64,000 nucleotides of DNA, taken from positions 175,223 to 239,222 of the forward strand of contig NZ_JAJLLW010000007.1 in the NCBI RefSeq assembly GCF_020991005.1. The letters run 5' to 3'. Positions 54,631 through 64,000 of the stretch are shown in pieces. The translations under genes were made by a program, and so were the position numbers. Position 1 is the stretch's first letter. The number at the start of each line of letters is the position of its first letter. Origin of the DNA: Halomonas sp. CUBES01 (GTDB taxonomy: Bacteria > Pseudomonadota > Gammaproteobacteria > Pseudomonadales > Halomonadaceae). The notes beneath the pieces are model-generated. The model made no database searches and had not been told where the DNA came from. It saw nothing but the letters and a program-made list of their open reading frames with translations.

Positions 54631-54794
54631 ATGTTACCCACCACTTTGGCATTGGAAGTCAAAAAACAGGCTCTTCACTATTATTTGGGGCAATTTTCCC
54701 AATTTACCTTCCTGAGGCAGAGCAAGCTCTTGAAGCTTTTTTTACTTACTTGGATGAAGGGCTGTTTAAAGGGTCTCGGGTAAATTTGTGGTAA
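54631..54794 (+). pseudogene. Frameshifted N-terminal remnant of a large helicase
   Basis: ATG at 54631 opens with LPTTLALEVKKQALHYY. After about 20 codons the sense passes to another frame reading FPIYLPEAEQALEAFF and DEGLFKGSRVNLW before a stop at 54792-54794. Joined, the two parts resemble the start of large DUF1998-type DEAD/DEAH helicases (DruE-like, with their FKGP-type motif), as judged from memory. Roughly one base is missing near the GGGG run at about 54687. All helicase motifs are absent, so the gene is dead. Confidence 0.5.
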
Positions 54795-54865
54795 AAAAGT
54801 ATGAAAGCGCTGCACAATGAAGCGGCGGGTTATATAAAAAAGTTCAATTGGCAACAGGGGCATCC

Positions 54866-56824
54866 ATGAAACAGCTAGGCGCGCTGGCCGTAGGGCTTTG
54901 GCTAAGCATGGTGGGGTCAATTGGCTGGGCGCTTGAGTTGGGGCCTGCCCAGGTGCAGTCCCGGCTAGAGGCCCCGTTGCAGGCCATGGTTCCGCTTGTG
55001 GATGGCGACGCGTATTCACCGTCAGCGATTGAGGTCAGCGTCGCCGGTGAGGATGCCTTTGCCGACGCGGGGGTTGAATGGACACCGATGGCGGGGCGCG
55101 TCCAGGCCGTTATTCAAGAGCGCCAGGGGCAGCCCGTGGTGGTGTTGACCAGCAACCAGCCGATTACCTCGCCTTGGCTGGACCTGCTGCTGACCGTGGA
55201 TTCCCCCGGTGGTCGGCAGTCCCAGGCCATCACGCTGTTGTTTGATCCTGCTGACTACGGTGCTGCCGATCGACCGGCAGCGTCAGTAGCGCCTCAACCT
55301 GCCGCCGAGAATCCTGCCGCCGGGAATGATGCCCCTGCCGTGCCGCAAAACCGTAAGGCCGCCCAGGGCGACGCGTACGTGCGCAGCGGCGATACGCTAT
55401 GGAGCGTTGCGGCGCGTACCAAGCCCGAACAGGCCAGCGTCCAGCAGATGATGCTGGCACTGCTTGAAGCCAACCCCAGCGCCTTTCCCTCGGGTAATAT
55501 CCACGAAATGCGCGCCGCCCAGCGGTTGACGTTGCCCGATGAGTCGCGGGTGATGGCGCGTTCGGCAGAGCAGGCGGCCGAGACCATCCGGGCAATGAAC
55601 GCAGCTTGGCAGCGCCGCGATGAAAATGGCCCGGCGCCAGTGGCGTTACCCGAGATAGAGGCGGTCGCCGACGACGCGACGTCCGATGCGCCCAGCCCGC
55701 AGGTGGAGCAAAGCGCGCCGGGTGTCGATGCCGCCGCGCTTAGTGCGGCGCAGGCGCTTGGCCGTGCGCCGCGTGCGACCCCTGACGCCGCAGCGTCCAC
55801 CTTGGAAACGGCGACTGCTGCACCTGTTGACGCGTCCTCTCCAGCGCCTGCTATGGGAGCTGCGCTCAGTCTGCAGCGTCAGCAGGAGCTCGATGAGATG
55901 CGCGGTGAGCTGGCTGCCCTGCGCGAAGAGGTGACGCGGCTCAGCGATGCGCTGGCCGCTCAGTCCGTTCCATCCAGAGCGCCGGTAGAGAATCAAGGTC
56001 GTTCTCTCATCGAGCGCCTCAGTGACTATCAGTGGTGGCTGCTGGTCATCGCGCTGGTGCTGCTGCTGGGATTGTTGCTCGTGATGCGCCGCCGCCGTCA
56101 GCAGTGGGAAGCACCGCCCGCAATGGCAGCAGCGGGTGGCGATAACGCCTACGCGTCCTCGCCGTCGGCGGCTGGCCCGAGTCGCGTGACGCCGTCGATG
56201 CCACCGGAACCGCCTTCTCAGGTGCCTCACTCTCAGCCACCGCCTGCCATGGCCGAAGCGGTGGAGGAGCCGGTGACCAGCGAGACGTTCCAAGAGCCGC
56301 CATCCCGCGATGAGAACTTGTCTTCAACGGCTTATGAGGCACCGTTGGATCGTGCCGCGATGGCTCATACCCAGGCGGCCGGGCTGATCGAGATCGGTCA
56401 GGAGCGGCGACTGGCGTTGCAGGCCTACACCGCCGAGCATGACCCGTCGCTGTGGCTGGCACCTCCGGCCAAACCCCAGGCGGTGGCAGCGATGCTCTCG
56501 GCAATGGGCGCCCGTGGTCAGGAGGATGCAACGGTACAGGGCCCTGAGCAACCGAGCCCCGCTAAGGCAGCCCCTGGCCCAGAAGAAGAACAAGCCTGGA
56601 TGATCGACTATCAGCCGCCGATGCTGGCCTCGGGCAGCACAGCGCGAGAGGAAACTCCCATGCAGCCCACGGTGGAATTCGATGCCCAGGCGCCGGCGTC
56701 ACCGGCTCCGCCGCCGGTGGCCGACCCCGAAGAGGAATGGGAGATCGAAGAGGTGGCATTTGCTCCCGCGCCTCGCGATAATGGCGCGCCTTCCACCCCT
56801 GGCAATGTTGATAAGAAGCGATGA
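54866..56824 (+). CDS. fimV: FimV-like LysM/membrane protein
   Basis: FimV-type proteins are inner-membrane scaffolds for polar organelles and type IV pili. The 652-residue product has a signal peptide (SIGWALELGP), the FimV N-terminal domain (about 22-140), a LysM domain (YVRSGDTLWSVAARTKPEQA, about 177-230), a coiled coil (QRQQELDEMRGELAALREEV), one membrane helix at about 392-410 (WWLLVIALVLLLGLLLVM) and a long acidic Ala/Pro-rich cytoplasmic tail. The C-terminal conserved TPR-like FimV domain is not evident. It overlaps truA by four bases, as in Pseudomonas. Confidence 0.88.
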   Translation: MKQLGALAVGLWLSMVGSIGWALELGPAQVQSRLEAPLQAMVPLVDGDAYSPSAIEVSVAGEDAFADAGVEWTPMAGRVQAVIQERQGQPVVVLTSNQPITSPWLDLLLTVDSPGGRQSQAITLLFDPADYGAADRPAASVAPQPAAENPAAGNDAPAVPQNRKAAQGDAYVRSGDTLWSVAARTKPEQASVQQMMLALLEANPSAFPSGNIHEMRAAQRLTLPDESRVMARSAEQAAETIRAMNAAWQRRDENGPAPVALPEIEAVADDATSDAPSPQVEQSAPGVDAAALSAAQALGRAPRATPDAAASTLETATAAPVDASSPAPAMGAALSLQRQQELDEMRGELAALREEVTRLSDALAAQSVPSRAPVENQGRSLIERLSDYQWWLLVIALVLLLGLLLVMRRRRQQWEAPPAMAAAGGDNAYASSPSAAGPSRVTPSMPPEPPSQVPHSQPPPAMAEAVEEPVTSETFQEPPSRDENLSSTAYEAPLDRAAMAHTQAAGLIEIGQERRLALQAYTAEHDPSLWLAPPAKPQAVAAMLSAMGARGQEDATVQGPEQPSPAKAAPGPEEEQAWMIDYQPPMLASGSTAREETPMQPTVEFDAQAPASPAPPPVADPEEEWEIEEVAFAPAPRDNGAPSTPGNVDKKR

Positions 56825-57777
56825 CGCTGTTTTACCATTTCGACGAGACACAACCGCTGAGCGGTCGCCTGGCGATGAGCATCGAGTACGATGGCACGCG
56901 CTTTTGCGGGTTTCAGCGGCTGAAGCACGCCGCCTCGGTGCAGGCATCGGTGGAGGACGCGCTGAGCAAGGTGGCCGGTGCGCCGGTGCAGATTCATGCC
57001 AGCGGACGCACCGATTCCGGCGTGCATGCCACCCGGCAGATCGTGCATCTGGACCCGCCGGCGCAGCGCTCCGAGAAAGCCTGGGTGTTCGGGGCGAATA
57101 CCAATCTGCCTCGCGACGTGTCGATACGCTGGGTAAAGCCGGTGTCGGACGACTTTCATTCACGCCTTGGCGCCTTGGGGCGGCGTTACCGCTACCTGCT
57201 GCTCAATCAGCTCAGTCGCCCGGTGCTGGAGCGGCATAATGTCACCTGGTGTCGCGACCCGCTCGATGCCGATGCCATGCACCGCGCCGCCCAGGCGCTG
57301 GTCGGCGAGCACGATTTCTCGAGCTTTCGTGCGGCGGGCTGTCAGTCGAAGACGCCCTGGCGGCAGATGCACTTTGTCGACGTCAAGCGCTTTGGCCCGC
57401 TGGTGATGATCGATATCCAGGGCAATGCGTTTCTGCACCACATGATTCGTAATATCGCCGGGGCCCTGGTAAGCGTCGGTCGCGGCGCCCAGGATGAAGG
57501 CTACATCGAACGCCTGCTGGCGCTCAGGAATCGCAAACTTGGGGATGTCACCGCGCCTGCCTGCGGCCTGCATTTCGTCGATTCGATCTACGACGAGCGC
57601 TTTGACCTGCCCAAGGAACCGCTGGGGCCAAACCTGCTGGCCTTTTCCGGCGAATGGACAGGGGAGCGCGAACTCCCCGAAACCGAGCGCGTGGCAGCCA
57701 GGCGTCGGCTGACCTTTACCAAGCCCAAGCCGGGCATCACCCGCGAAGCACCGGAAAAGCCCCAGGAGACATCGTGA
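56821..57777 (+). CDS. truA: tRNA pseudouridine(38-40) synthase
   Basis: TruA makes pseudouridines 38-40 in the tRNA anticodon arm. The catalytic aspartate is D65 in ASGRTDSGVHA; FSSFRAAGCQSKTPWR and GNAFLHHMIRNIAGAL are further family motifs. At 318 residues it is longer than E. coli TruA, with an N-terminal extension and a charged C-terminal tail of about 35 residues. The first ATG overlaps fimV by four bases; an internal ATG at 56875 would give the more usual N-terminus. Confidence 0.96.
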   Translation: MTLFYHFDETQPLSGRLAMSIEYDGTRFCGFQRLKHAASVQASVEDALSKVAGAPVQIHASGRTDSGVHATRQIVHLDPPAQRSEKAWVFGANTNLPRDVSIRWVKPVSDDFHSRLGALGRRYRYLLLNQLSRPVLERHNVTWCRDPLDADAMHRAAQALVGEHDFSSFRAAGCQSKTPWRQMHFVDVKRFGPLVMIDIQGNAFLHHMIRNIAGALVSVGRGAQDEGYIERLLALRNRKLGDVTAPACGLHFVDSIYDERFDLPKEPLGPNLLAFSGEWTGERELPETERVAARRRLTFTKPKPGITREAPEKPQETS

Positions 57778-58415
57778 TGAGCGCTGAGACCTTGACTCGT
57801 ACGCGGGTGAAATTCTGCGGACTTACCCGCCATGAAGACATCGCCCATGCCGTGGCGCTGGGCGTGGATGCGCTTGGCTTCGTGATGTGGTCACCCAGTT
57901 CGCGCAGCGTCGACCTTGATCAGTTGGCATCGCTTACGGCCAGAGTGCCAGCCTTTGTCACGCGGGTCGGGCTGTTTGTCGACCCCTCTGCCGACGCGGT
58001 CGAGCAGAGTCTGCCGCATCTGGATCTATTGCAGTTCCATGGCGACGAAACGCCCGCTTTCTGCGCCGGATTCGGGCGGCCCTGGATCAAGGCGTTGCGC
58101 ATGCGCGATGGCATCGACCTGCCCCTTGAGGCCGAGCGTTATACCCAGGCTCAGGCGTTGCTGCTGGATGCCTATCGGCCGGGAACCCCGGGCGGCACCG
58201 GGGAGTCATTTGATTGGTCGAGAATCCCCGCAACGCTGGCAAAACCTGTTATTCTCGCAGGAGGATTATCGGCGGAAAATGTCGCCCAGGCCGTGCGCCG
58301 GGTAATGCCCTATGCGGTTGATGTTTCCGGCGGAATTGAAGCCTCGCGGGGCTCTAAGGACGCTCGAGAAATGACGGCTTTTGTGCGTCAGGTGGCGCTG
58401 GCCGACGCCGATTAG
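57777..58415 (+). CDS. trpF: Phosphoribosylanthranilate isomerase
   Basis: TrpF performs the third step of the tryptophan branch. It is a stand-alone 212-residue TIM barrel, not fused to TrpC. The catalytic cysteine lies in VKFCGLTR (about 13) and the general-acid aspartate early in barrel strand 6 region; phosphate-binding loops are LAGGLSAENV and VDVSGGIE. ATG at 57777 overlaps the truA stop by one base; an adjacent GTG at 57774 is possible. Confidence 0.96.
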   Translation: MSAETLTRTRVKFCGLTRHEDIAHAVALGVDALGFVMWSPSSRSVDLDQLASLTARVPAFVTRVGLFVDPSADAVEQSLPHLDLLQFHGDETPAFCAGFGRPWIKALRMRDGIDLPLEAERYTQAQALLLDAYRPGTPGGTGESFDWSRIPATLAKPVILAGGLSAENVAQAVRRVMPYAVDVSGGIEASRGSKDAREMTAFVRQVALADAD

Positions 58416-58507
58416 GTGCGCTACGCGGTTCGTCCTGTCTGCGAGCGGCGTCTGGATGTGAATTCATTTATTGTTTGCCTGTTCTGGCGATCTTGTGAGG
58501 TATCCCT

Positions 58508-59761
58508 GTGACTGTCTCAGCAACTGGTGCGTCTGAAACCGTTTCGACAACACGTTTCAGTGACCTGACTAAAATGCCGGATGCCCGGGGGCATTTTGGC
58601 CCGTACGGTGGCCGGTTCGTGTCGGAAACCTTGAGCTTTGCCCTGGAAGAGCTGGAGCAGACCTATTTAAGTCTGCGCGATGACCCTGACTTTCAGGCCG
58701 AGTTCGACCGTGACCTTGCCCACTTTGTCGGACGGCCGTCGCCGCTATACCACGCCGAGCGATGGTCGCAGGCGCTCGGTGGCGCACAGATCTGGCTCAA
58801 GCGCGAGGACTTGAACCACACCGGCGCTCACAAGGTGAACAACACCATTGGTCAGGCGCTGCTGGCCAAAAAGACCGGCAAGCCAAGGGTGATTGCCGAA
58901 ACCGGAGCGGGCCAGCACGGCGTGGCAACCGCTACCGTGGCGGCGCGTCTGGGGCTTGAGTGCGATGTCTACATGGGGGCGGCGGACGTTGAACGTCAGA
59001 AGCTGAACGTGTACCGAATGCGCCTGCTGGGCGCCCGGGTGATTCCGGTCGAGTCGGGGACGCGTACCCTCAAGGACGCCATGAACGAAGCGCTGCGCGA
59101 CTGGGTCACCAACGTCGACAATACCTTCTATATCATTGGCACCGTGGCGGGCCCGCATCCTTATCCGCAGTTGGTGCGGGACTTCAATGCCGTCGTCGGA
59201 CGCGAAGCGCGTCGACAGTCGCTCGACCTGATCGGCCGTCTGCCGGACGCGCTGGTGGCCTGCGTAGGCGGTGGTTCGAACGCCATCGGCCTGTTCTATC
59301 CGTTTGTCGAAGACGACGATGTCGCCATGTACGGCGTTGAAGCCGGGGGCGACGGGGTGGAAACCGGTCGCCATGCGGCACCGCTGTCGTCCAACGCGCC
59401 GCGCGGTGTCCTGCACGGTAACCGCACCTACCTGATGTCCGACGAAGCCGGGCAGGTGTCCGACACTCACTCGATTTCTGCCGGGCTGGACTACCCAGGC
59501 GTAGGCCCCGAACATGCCCTGTGGAAAGACGTCGGGCGGGTGAACTACGTGGCCGCCAACGACCACGACGTGCTGGTGGCCTTCCGCGAGCTGACTCACA
59601 TGGAAGGCATCATGCCGGCTCTCGAGACCGCGCACGCCTTGGCCTACGCCAAGGTCTTGGCGCCGACCATGCGTCCTGATCAGCATATTGTCATCAACCT
59701 GTCAGGCCGCGGTGACAAGGATATTATGACGGTGGCCAAGATAGACGGCATCGAATTTTAA
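58508..59761 (+). CDS. trpB: Tryptophan synthase beta chain
   Basis: TrpB condenses indole with serine to tryptophan using pyridoxal phosphate. The cofactor lysine is K109 in [13 protein letters not shown], and the phosphate-binding loop [10 protein letters not shown] is present. Length (417) is slightly above E. coli TrpB because of an N-terminal extension of about 15 residues. GTG at 58508 follows TGAGG. It is followed by trpA after 26 bases. Confidence 0.97.
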   Translation: MTVSATGASETVSTTRFSDLTKMPDARGHFGPYGGRFVSETLSFALEELEQTYLSLRDDPDFQAEFDRDLAHFVGRPSPLYHAERWSQALGGAQIWLKREDLNHTGAHKVNNTIGQALLAKKTGKPRVIAETGAGQHGVATATVAARLGLECDVYMGAADVERQKLNVYRMRLLGARVIPVESGTRTLKDAMNEALRDWVTNVDNTFYIIGTVAGPHPYPQLVRDFNAVVGREARRQSLDLIGRLPDALVACVGGGSNAIGLFYPFVEDDDVAMYGVEAGGDGVETGRHAAPLSSNAPRGVLHGNRTYLMSDEAGQVSDTHSISAGLDYPGVGPEHALWKDVGRVNYVAANDHDVLVAFRELTHMEGIMPALETAHALAYAKVLAPTMRPDQHIVINLSGRGDKDIMTVAKIDGIEF

Positions 59762-59787
59762 GGGCGAGTGATTTTCTAAGGGCCAGC

Positions 59788-60591
59788 ATGAACCGTATTG
59801 ATCAGCGTTTCAGTGAATTAAAACAGCAGGGCCGCAAGGCCCTGATACCCTTTATTACCGCTGGGGATCCCGCACCCCGGTACACCGTCGGCTTTATGCA
59901 TGCCCTGGTGGAAGCCGGCGCGGATATCATCGAGCTGGGCGTGCCGTTCTCCGACCCGATGGCGGACGGCCCGGTCATCCAGAAAGCCTGCGAACGGGCA
60001 CTCAAGCAGGGCACCCGGCTGGTCGACCTGCTCGACATGGTCGCCGAGTTTCGCCAGACCGATACCACCACCCCGGTGGTGTTGATGGGTTATCTCAATC
60101 CCATCGAGCGTATCGGCTACGATGCCTTTGCCGACAAGGCGGCCAGCGTTGGCGTTGACGGCGTGCTGACCGTCGACATGCCGCCGGAAGAGGCGGATAT
60201 CTTTGGCCCGCTGTTGAAAGCACGTGATCTGGCGGCGATTTTTCTTGTTGCACCTACCACTTCCCATGCCCGGGCCGCTACAATATGCGCCCACGGTGAG
60301 GGCTACCTCTATTACGTGTCGCTCAAAGGGGTGACCGGCGCGGCGACGCTTAACGCCGACGACGTGGCAGAGCACCTGGCACCGCTGCGCGGCATGACCG
60401 ACCTGCCGCTGTGTGTCGGCTTTGGTATCCGTGACGGCGCGACCGCCGCCGAAGTCGCCAAGGTGGCTGATGGTGTCATCGTGGGCAGTGCACTGGTCAA
60501 TCGGATCGCCGAGAGTGTCGACGCCCCGGAGACCATTGCCGCCCAGTTGAAAGACGTGCTCGGCGACATGCGGGCGGCGATGGATGCTTAA
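59788..60591 (+). CDS. trpA: Tryptophan synthase alpha chain
   Basis: TrpA releases indole from indole-3-glycerol phosphate and channels it to TrpB. The catalytic glutamate and aspartate lie in [20 protein letters not shown] (about 47-66), and the glycine-rich phosphate loop near [16 protein letters not shown] closes the barrel. Length of 267 is normal. Second gene of the trpBA pair. Confidence 0.97.
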   Translation: MNRIDQRFSELKQQGRKALIPFITAGDPAPRYTVGFMHALVEAGADIIELGVPFSDPMADGPVIQKACERALKQGTRLVDLLDMVAEFRQTDTTTPVVLMGYLNPIERIGYDAFADKAASVGVDGVLTVDMPPEEADIFGPLLKARDLAAIFLVAPTTSHARAATICAHGEGYLYYVSLKGVTGAATLNADDVAEHLAPLRGMTDLPLCVGFGIRDGATAAEVAKVADGVIVGSALVNRIAESVDAPETIAAQLKDVLGDMRAAMDA

Positions 60592-60688
60592 CAGGTGCTT
60601 TCATCGTCTACACTAACGACATTAGCTTGACCCCATTCATCAAGCTTGGTTCGGCCAAGCGTTGACGTACAACGGAAGTCTTTTTGAT

Positions 60689-61714
60689 ATGAGCTGGTTA
60701 GACAAGATTGTGCCCTCCATGGGGCGTATCCAGCGTAAGGATCGTCGCGCAAGCGTTCCCGACGGTCTGTGGCGTAAATGCCCCAAGTGCGAAGCCGTAC
60801 TCTATCTTCCCGAGCTGGAGAAACATCAGAGCGTTTGCCCCAAGTGCAATCATCACCTGCGTTTAACGGCACGCAAGCGACTGGACTGGTTCCTCGACAA
60901 GACGGGGCGCGAAGAGATCGCCGCTGAAATAGAGCCGGTCGACCGTCTAAAGTTCCGCGATTCCAAGAAGTACAAGGATCGCCTGGCCGCAGCGCAGAAG
61001 GAAACCGGCGAAAAAGACGCGCTGGTCGCGATGCGTGGCGAACTCAATGGGCTGCCGGTGGTGGCCGTGGCGTTTGAGTTTACTTTCATGGGGGGCTCCA
61101 TGGGCGCGGTAGTGGGCGAAAAATTCGTCCGTGCGGCTACGCTGGCGCTCGAATCGCGTGTGCCGTTGATTTGCTTTGCCGCCTCCGGCGGGGCGCGCAT
61201 GCAGGAAGCGCTGTTCTCGCTGATGCAGATGGCCAAGACGTCGGCGGCCCTGGAAAAGCTCAAGCAGGAAGGCATTCCGTATATTTCGGTGCTCACCGAT
61301 CCGGTGTTTGGTGGCGTATCGGCATCGCTTGCAATGCTGGGCGACCTGAATATTGCCGAACCCAACGCGCTGATCGGCTTTGCCGGACCGCGCGTGATCG
61401 AGCAGACCGTTCGCGAGACCCTACCCGAAGGCTTCCAGCGCAGCGAGTTCTTGCTCGAGCATGGCACCGTGGACATGATTGTTCATCGTCACGACATGCG
61501 CGAACGCGTTGGCGGTGTGCTGCGCAAGCTGACCCATCAGCCACTGGCCGGCAGCGAACCCGAGCCCGAAGAAGACGAGGCGATGGTGTTTGAACCCGTG
61601 GTTGACGAGCCACAGGTGGCCGAGCACGCCGAGGATCCCGAGTGGATCGAGGCGATCAACGGCAGCGATGAAACGGATCCGGCCAAGCGCGGCGACACCC
61701 CACGCAATGTCTAA
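60689..61714 (+). CDS. accD: Acetyl-CoA carboxylase carboxyltransferase subunit beta
   Basis: AccD with AccA transfers the carboxyl group from carboxybiotin to acetyl-CoA in fatty-acid synthesis. A zinc ribbon with C31, C34, C50 and C53 (KCPKCEA and VCPKCNHH) opens the protein, followed by the crotonase-like domain ([40 protein letters not shown] in pieces). ATG at 60689 gives the family start [10 protein letters not shown]. The last 55 residues form an acidic tail not found in E. coli AccD. The end overlaps folC by eight bases. Confidence 0.97.
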   Translation: MSWLDKIVPSMGRIQRKDRRASVPDGLWRKCPKCEAVLYLPELEKHQSVCPKCNHHLRLTARKRLDWFLDKTGREEIAAEIEPVDRLKFRDSKKYKDRLAAAQKETGEKDALVAMRGELNGLPVVAVAFEFTFMGGSMGAVVGEKFVRAATLALESRVPLICFAASGGARMQEALFSLMQMAKTSAALEKLKQEGIPYISVLTDPVFGGVSASLAMLGDLNIAEPNALIGFAGPRVIEQTVRETLPEGFQRSEFLLEHGTVDMIVHRHDMRERVGGVLRKLTHQPLAGSEPEPEEDEAMVFEPVVDEPQVAEHAEDPEWIEAINGSDETDPAKRGDTPRNV

Positions 61715-62972
61715 AACGCTGGCGCAGTGGCTTGAGTACCTGGAGACGCTCCATCCGGTCGGTATCGACATGGGGCTGGATCGGGTCAGTCAGGTGGCCG
61801 ACCGGATGGGCCTGCGGCAGTGTCCGATCGCCAAGCGGGTGATCAGCGTGGCAGGCACCAATGGCAAGGGGTCTACCCTGGCGATGATTGACTGTGTGGC
61901 ACGTGCCCATGGCCTGCAAGTGGGCACCTACTCGTCGCCACACCTGTTGCAGTACAACGAACGCGTTCAGGTGAACGGTCGCATGGTCAGCGACGAACGT
62001 CTGGTGGCGGGGTTTGAAGCCGTCGAGCACGCTAGACTGGCTGCTCCCGCGATCAGCTTGACCTACTTCGAAGCCGGTACGCTGTGTGCGCTGTGGTGCC
62101 TGGTTCAGCAGCCGCTGGATATGGTGGTGCTTGAAGTGGGGCTAGGCGGACGCCTGGATGCGGTCAATATCGTCGATGCCGATGTGGCGATCGTGACCAC
62201 CATTGCCCTGGATCACGCCGGTTACCTGGGTACTGATATCGCCCAGATCGGTCGTGAAAAAGCCGGTATCTTCCGCGCCAGGCGGCCTGCCGTTCTGGGC
62301 AGCCGCGAACTTCCCGACAGCGTGGCCGTCGCCGCCGAGGCGCTGCAGGCGCCGGTCTATCAGCTTGGCCGCCACTTTGAGCAATCCCCTGAACCCGCGG
62401 CTGGCTGGCACTGGCAGGGGCGGACAGTCAACGGCGAGCCGCTGTCGCTCGATGCCTTGCCCGACCCTGGCCTGCCCATCGATAACGCGGCGACAGCCCT
62501 CCAGGCCCTGACGTTAGCCGACTTGTCGCTGACCGCTACAGCCATTCGAACGGCGCTGGCCACCCTGGTAGTGCCGGGCCGCATGCAGTGGCAAGGTCAG
62601 TGGTGCCTCGATGTGGGGCACAACCCTCACGCGGCGCACTATCTGGCGCGTCATCTCCCGCCTGTGGCAGCCGGTGCGACGCAGTGGGGGCTGATTGGTA
62701 TGCTGGACGATAAAGATGCCGATGGCGTGATCGCCGCGCTATCATCCCGTATAAGCGACTGGGTGTGCGTTAGCCTGGACGGCGAGCGAGGCCGCGACGC
62801 CCATGAGCTTGCCGAGCGGATTGCAGCCCAGGGCGGACGCGTGCATCATTGCGCGGCAACGCCCTGCGCGGGTCGGGACTGGCTGACCGGACGGCTCGGC
62901 CCGGAGGATCGTGTTCTGGCGACAGGCTCTTTTTTCACGGTGGCGGCCCTGCTGGCGCAGCCACAGGCGTAG
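61707..62972 (+). CDS. folC: Bifunctional folylpolyglutamate/dihydrofolate synthase
   Basis: FolC adds glutamate to dihydropteroate and to folates. The ATP-binding loop [16 protein letters not shown] is at about 48-63, the folate-binding Mur-ligase segment [15 protein letters not shown] follows, and [18 protein letters not shown] is typical. The ATG at 61707 lies inside accD and gives the expected 421 residues. The order accD-folC-dedD-cvpA is the standard gammaproteobacterial one. Confidence 0.96.
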   Translation: MSKTLAQWLEYLETLHPVGIDMGLDRVSQVADRMGLRQCPIAKRVISVAGTNGKGSTLAMIDCVARAHGLQVGTYSSPHLLQYNERVQVNGRMVSDERLVAGFEAVEHARLAAPAISLTYFEAGTLCALWCLVQQPLDMVVLEVGLGGRLDAVNIVDADVAIVTTIALDHAGYLGTDIAQIGREKAGIFRARRPAVLGSRELPDSVAVAAEALQAPVYQLGRHFEQSPEPAAGWHWQGRTVNGEPLSLDALPDPGLPIDNAATALQALTLADLSLTATAIRTALATLVVPGRMQWQGQWCLDVGHNPHAAHYLARHLPPVAAGATQWGLIGMLDDKDADGVIAALSSRISDWVCVSLDGERGRDAHELAERIAAQGGRVHHCAATPCAGRDWLTGRLGPEDRVLATGSFFTVAALLAQPQA

Positions 62973-62993
62973 CGTCGCTTGATGGAGAGGGAT

Positions 62994-63683
62994 ATGAAAT
63001 ACGGTAGAACGGAACGCATCAGCGGTATCGTCATCCTGCTTGCGCTGTTGGCCATCATCGTACCGTGGTTGATGAGTGACCCCGCACCGCGTGAAGAGCG
63101 ACCACAACCGAATTTTGTCATTGAGCAGCCCGTTGAGGTCGAACGCCGCGAGGTTCAGGCCCCGGCGCGTCCCGAGTCGATTGGCGACCCCGCCGAGCAG
63201 ATAGATCCAAGCGTCGCCGAGCAGGCAACCGGCGAGCCGCTTGATGTCGAGCCTGCCAGCCCCGATACCGACCAGCTGGCCGATCGCCAGGCAGAGGGTG
63301 AAGGTGACGACGCGTCATCCAGCGATAGCGGCCCTGCGGCGGGTAACGATCCCATCGCCGATCTGATCGCCTCCAACAGCCAGGCCGTCAATGATGCTCC
63401 CGAAGAAGCCCCCGCCGCTGAGCAGACTAGGACGACCGCGTCGTCAGCCCCCAATGGCGAATGGGCCGTTCAGGTGGGCAGCTTCGGTAACCCCGACAAT
63501 GCCCAGCGGTTGAGCGAACAGCTCAGCGGCGAGGGCTTTGCGGTCTATCAGCGCGAGCGCGATAATCAGATGACGACTGTCTACGTCGGCCCCTTTGCGA
63601 CCTCGGAAGAGGGCGAAAACGCGATGGGTGACGTTAAGCAGCGGGCCAATGTGCAGGGGCTGCTGGTTCGAGTCCGGGATTGA
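62994..63683 (+). CDS. dedD: SPOR-domain cell-division protein (DedD-like)
   Basis: A 229-residue protein with a short cytoplasmic tail, one membrane helix (ISGIVILLALLAIIVPWLM, about 9-27), a long acidic Pro/Ala/Ser linker and a C-terminal SPOR domain (EWAVQVGSFGNPDNAQRL to GLLVRVRD, about 152-229) that binds denuded glycan at the septum. ATG at 62994 follows GGAGAGG, preferred over one 15 bases upstream. Its place between folC and cvpA matches dedD. Confidence 0.92.
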   Translation: MKYGRTERISGIVILLALLAIIVPWLMSDPAPREERPQPNFVIEQPVEVERREVQAPARPESIGDPAEQIDPSVAEQATGEPLDVEPASPDTDQLADRQAEGEGDDASSSDSGPAAGNDPIADLIASNSQAVNDAPEEAPAAEQTRTTASSAPNGEWAVQVGSFGNPDNAQRLSEQLSGEGFAVYQRERDNQMTTVYVGPFATSEEGENAMGDVKQRANVQGLLVRVRD

Positions 63684-63685
63684 CG

Positions 63686-64000
63686 ATGGCACTTACCTGG
63701 ATAGACGCCGCCTTTCTTGCCGTGTTGGCCCTGTCGATGCTGGCGGGCTTTGTGCGTGGCTTCGTGCGCGAAGCATTGGGGCTGGCGGCCTGGGTAGTGG
63801 CGTTGATGGTGGCGCGCGTGCTGGCCGAGCCGGTTGCCGAGCTGCTCAGCGGTTTCATCGACAGCTTCGACGCACGGCTGGTGTTGGCCTTCGTGCTGGT
63901 GATCTTTGCGGTGATCATGCTGTGCGGGATCGTCATTCGCCTGGTGCACGCGGCGGTTGAGTGGGTGGGGATGGGGCTGCTCAACCGCATGGCGGTGGCG
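63686..64000 (+). CDS. cvpA: CvpA family membrane protein (cut by window end)
   Basis: The frame starts at ATG 63686, two bases after the dedD stop, and is open to the end of the window, giving 105 residues. The N-terminus LTWIDAAFLAVLALSMLAGF followed by RGFVREALGLAAWVVAL is typical of CvpA, a four-helix inner-membrane protein first linked to colicin V production. purF would be expected next, outside the window. Confidence 0.93.
   Translation, partial: MALTWIDAAFLAVLALSMLAGFVRGFVREALGLAAWVVALMVARVLAEPVAELLSGFIDSFDARLVLAFVLVIFAVIMLCGIVIRLVHAAVEWVGMGLLNRMAVA

Overview
The window reads as a chromosomal segment of a moderately GC-rich, aerobic, salt-adapted gammaproteobacterium, most like Halomonas or a close relative (Halomonadaceae). 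The basis is gene order and protein character: a complete Na+-translocating NADH:quinone reductase operon, the long form of GAPDH, an OprI/Lpp-type lipoprotein, and the leuCDB-asd-fimV-truA-trpFBA-accD-folC-dedD-cvpA order shared with Pseudomonas-like bacteria. The species assignment is inference, because no rRNA or tRNA gene is present in the window.

Layout. 1-435 is the start of a membrane protein cut by the window edge. 635-10985 is a long rightward housekeeping run: proA-nadD-rsfS-rlmH, then the cell-wall block mrdA-rodA-mltB-rlpA-dacA, then ybeD-lipB, which meets lipA head-on. 12190-15777 holds a LysR regulator divergent from a DUF3141 protein that looks like a PHA synthase. 16069-22174 holds topA with two small followers, then an envelope block in which an Lpp lipoprotein lies between two L,D-transpeptidases. 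mfd (minus) and the long gap gene (plus) diverge near 25.8 kb. 27653-34024 is nqrABCDEF plus nqrM, with no apbE. 34091-39731 is leftward: a PA2778/PA2779-like pair, then holA-lptE-leuS, with the ybeL-type gene divergent from leuS as in E. coli.

The accessory stretch is about 41.7-46.0 kb. It has a REP-like palindrome, a gene-poor 1.1 kb with a well-formed integron attC site at about 42479-42569, the broken start of an isochorismatase-like gene, and then macrodomain, GFA, OsmC, HD-domain and cysE genes, several of which are typical integron cassette cargo. From 47.1 kb the core resumes: a LysR gene divergent from leuCDB, asd, fimV, truA, trpF, trpB, trpA, accD, folC, a SPOR protein and cvpA (cut by the window end).

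Between asd and fimV, where related genomes usually have nothing, sits a compact insert (about 52.99-54.79 kb). It comprises an ABC/OLD-type AAA ATPase translationally coupled to a 147-residue protein of unknown family, followed by a frameshifted N-terminal scrap that resembles a DUF1998-type helicase. This is the best candidate in the window for an undescribed, possibly defence-related, system. No rRNA, tRNA, CRISPR array, complete insertion sequence or prophage was seen.
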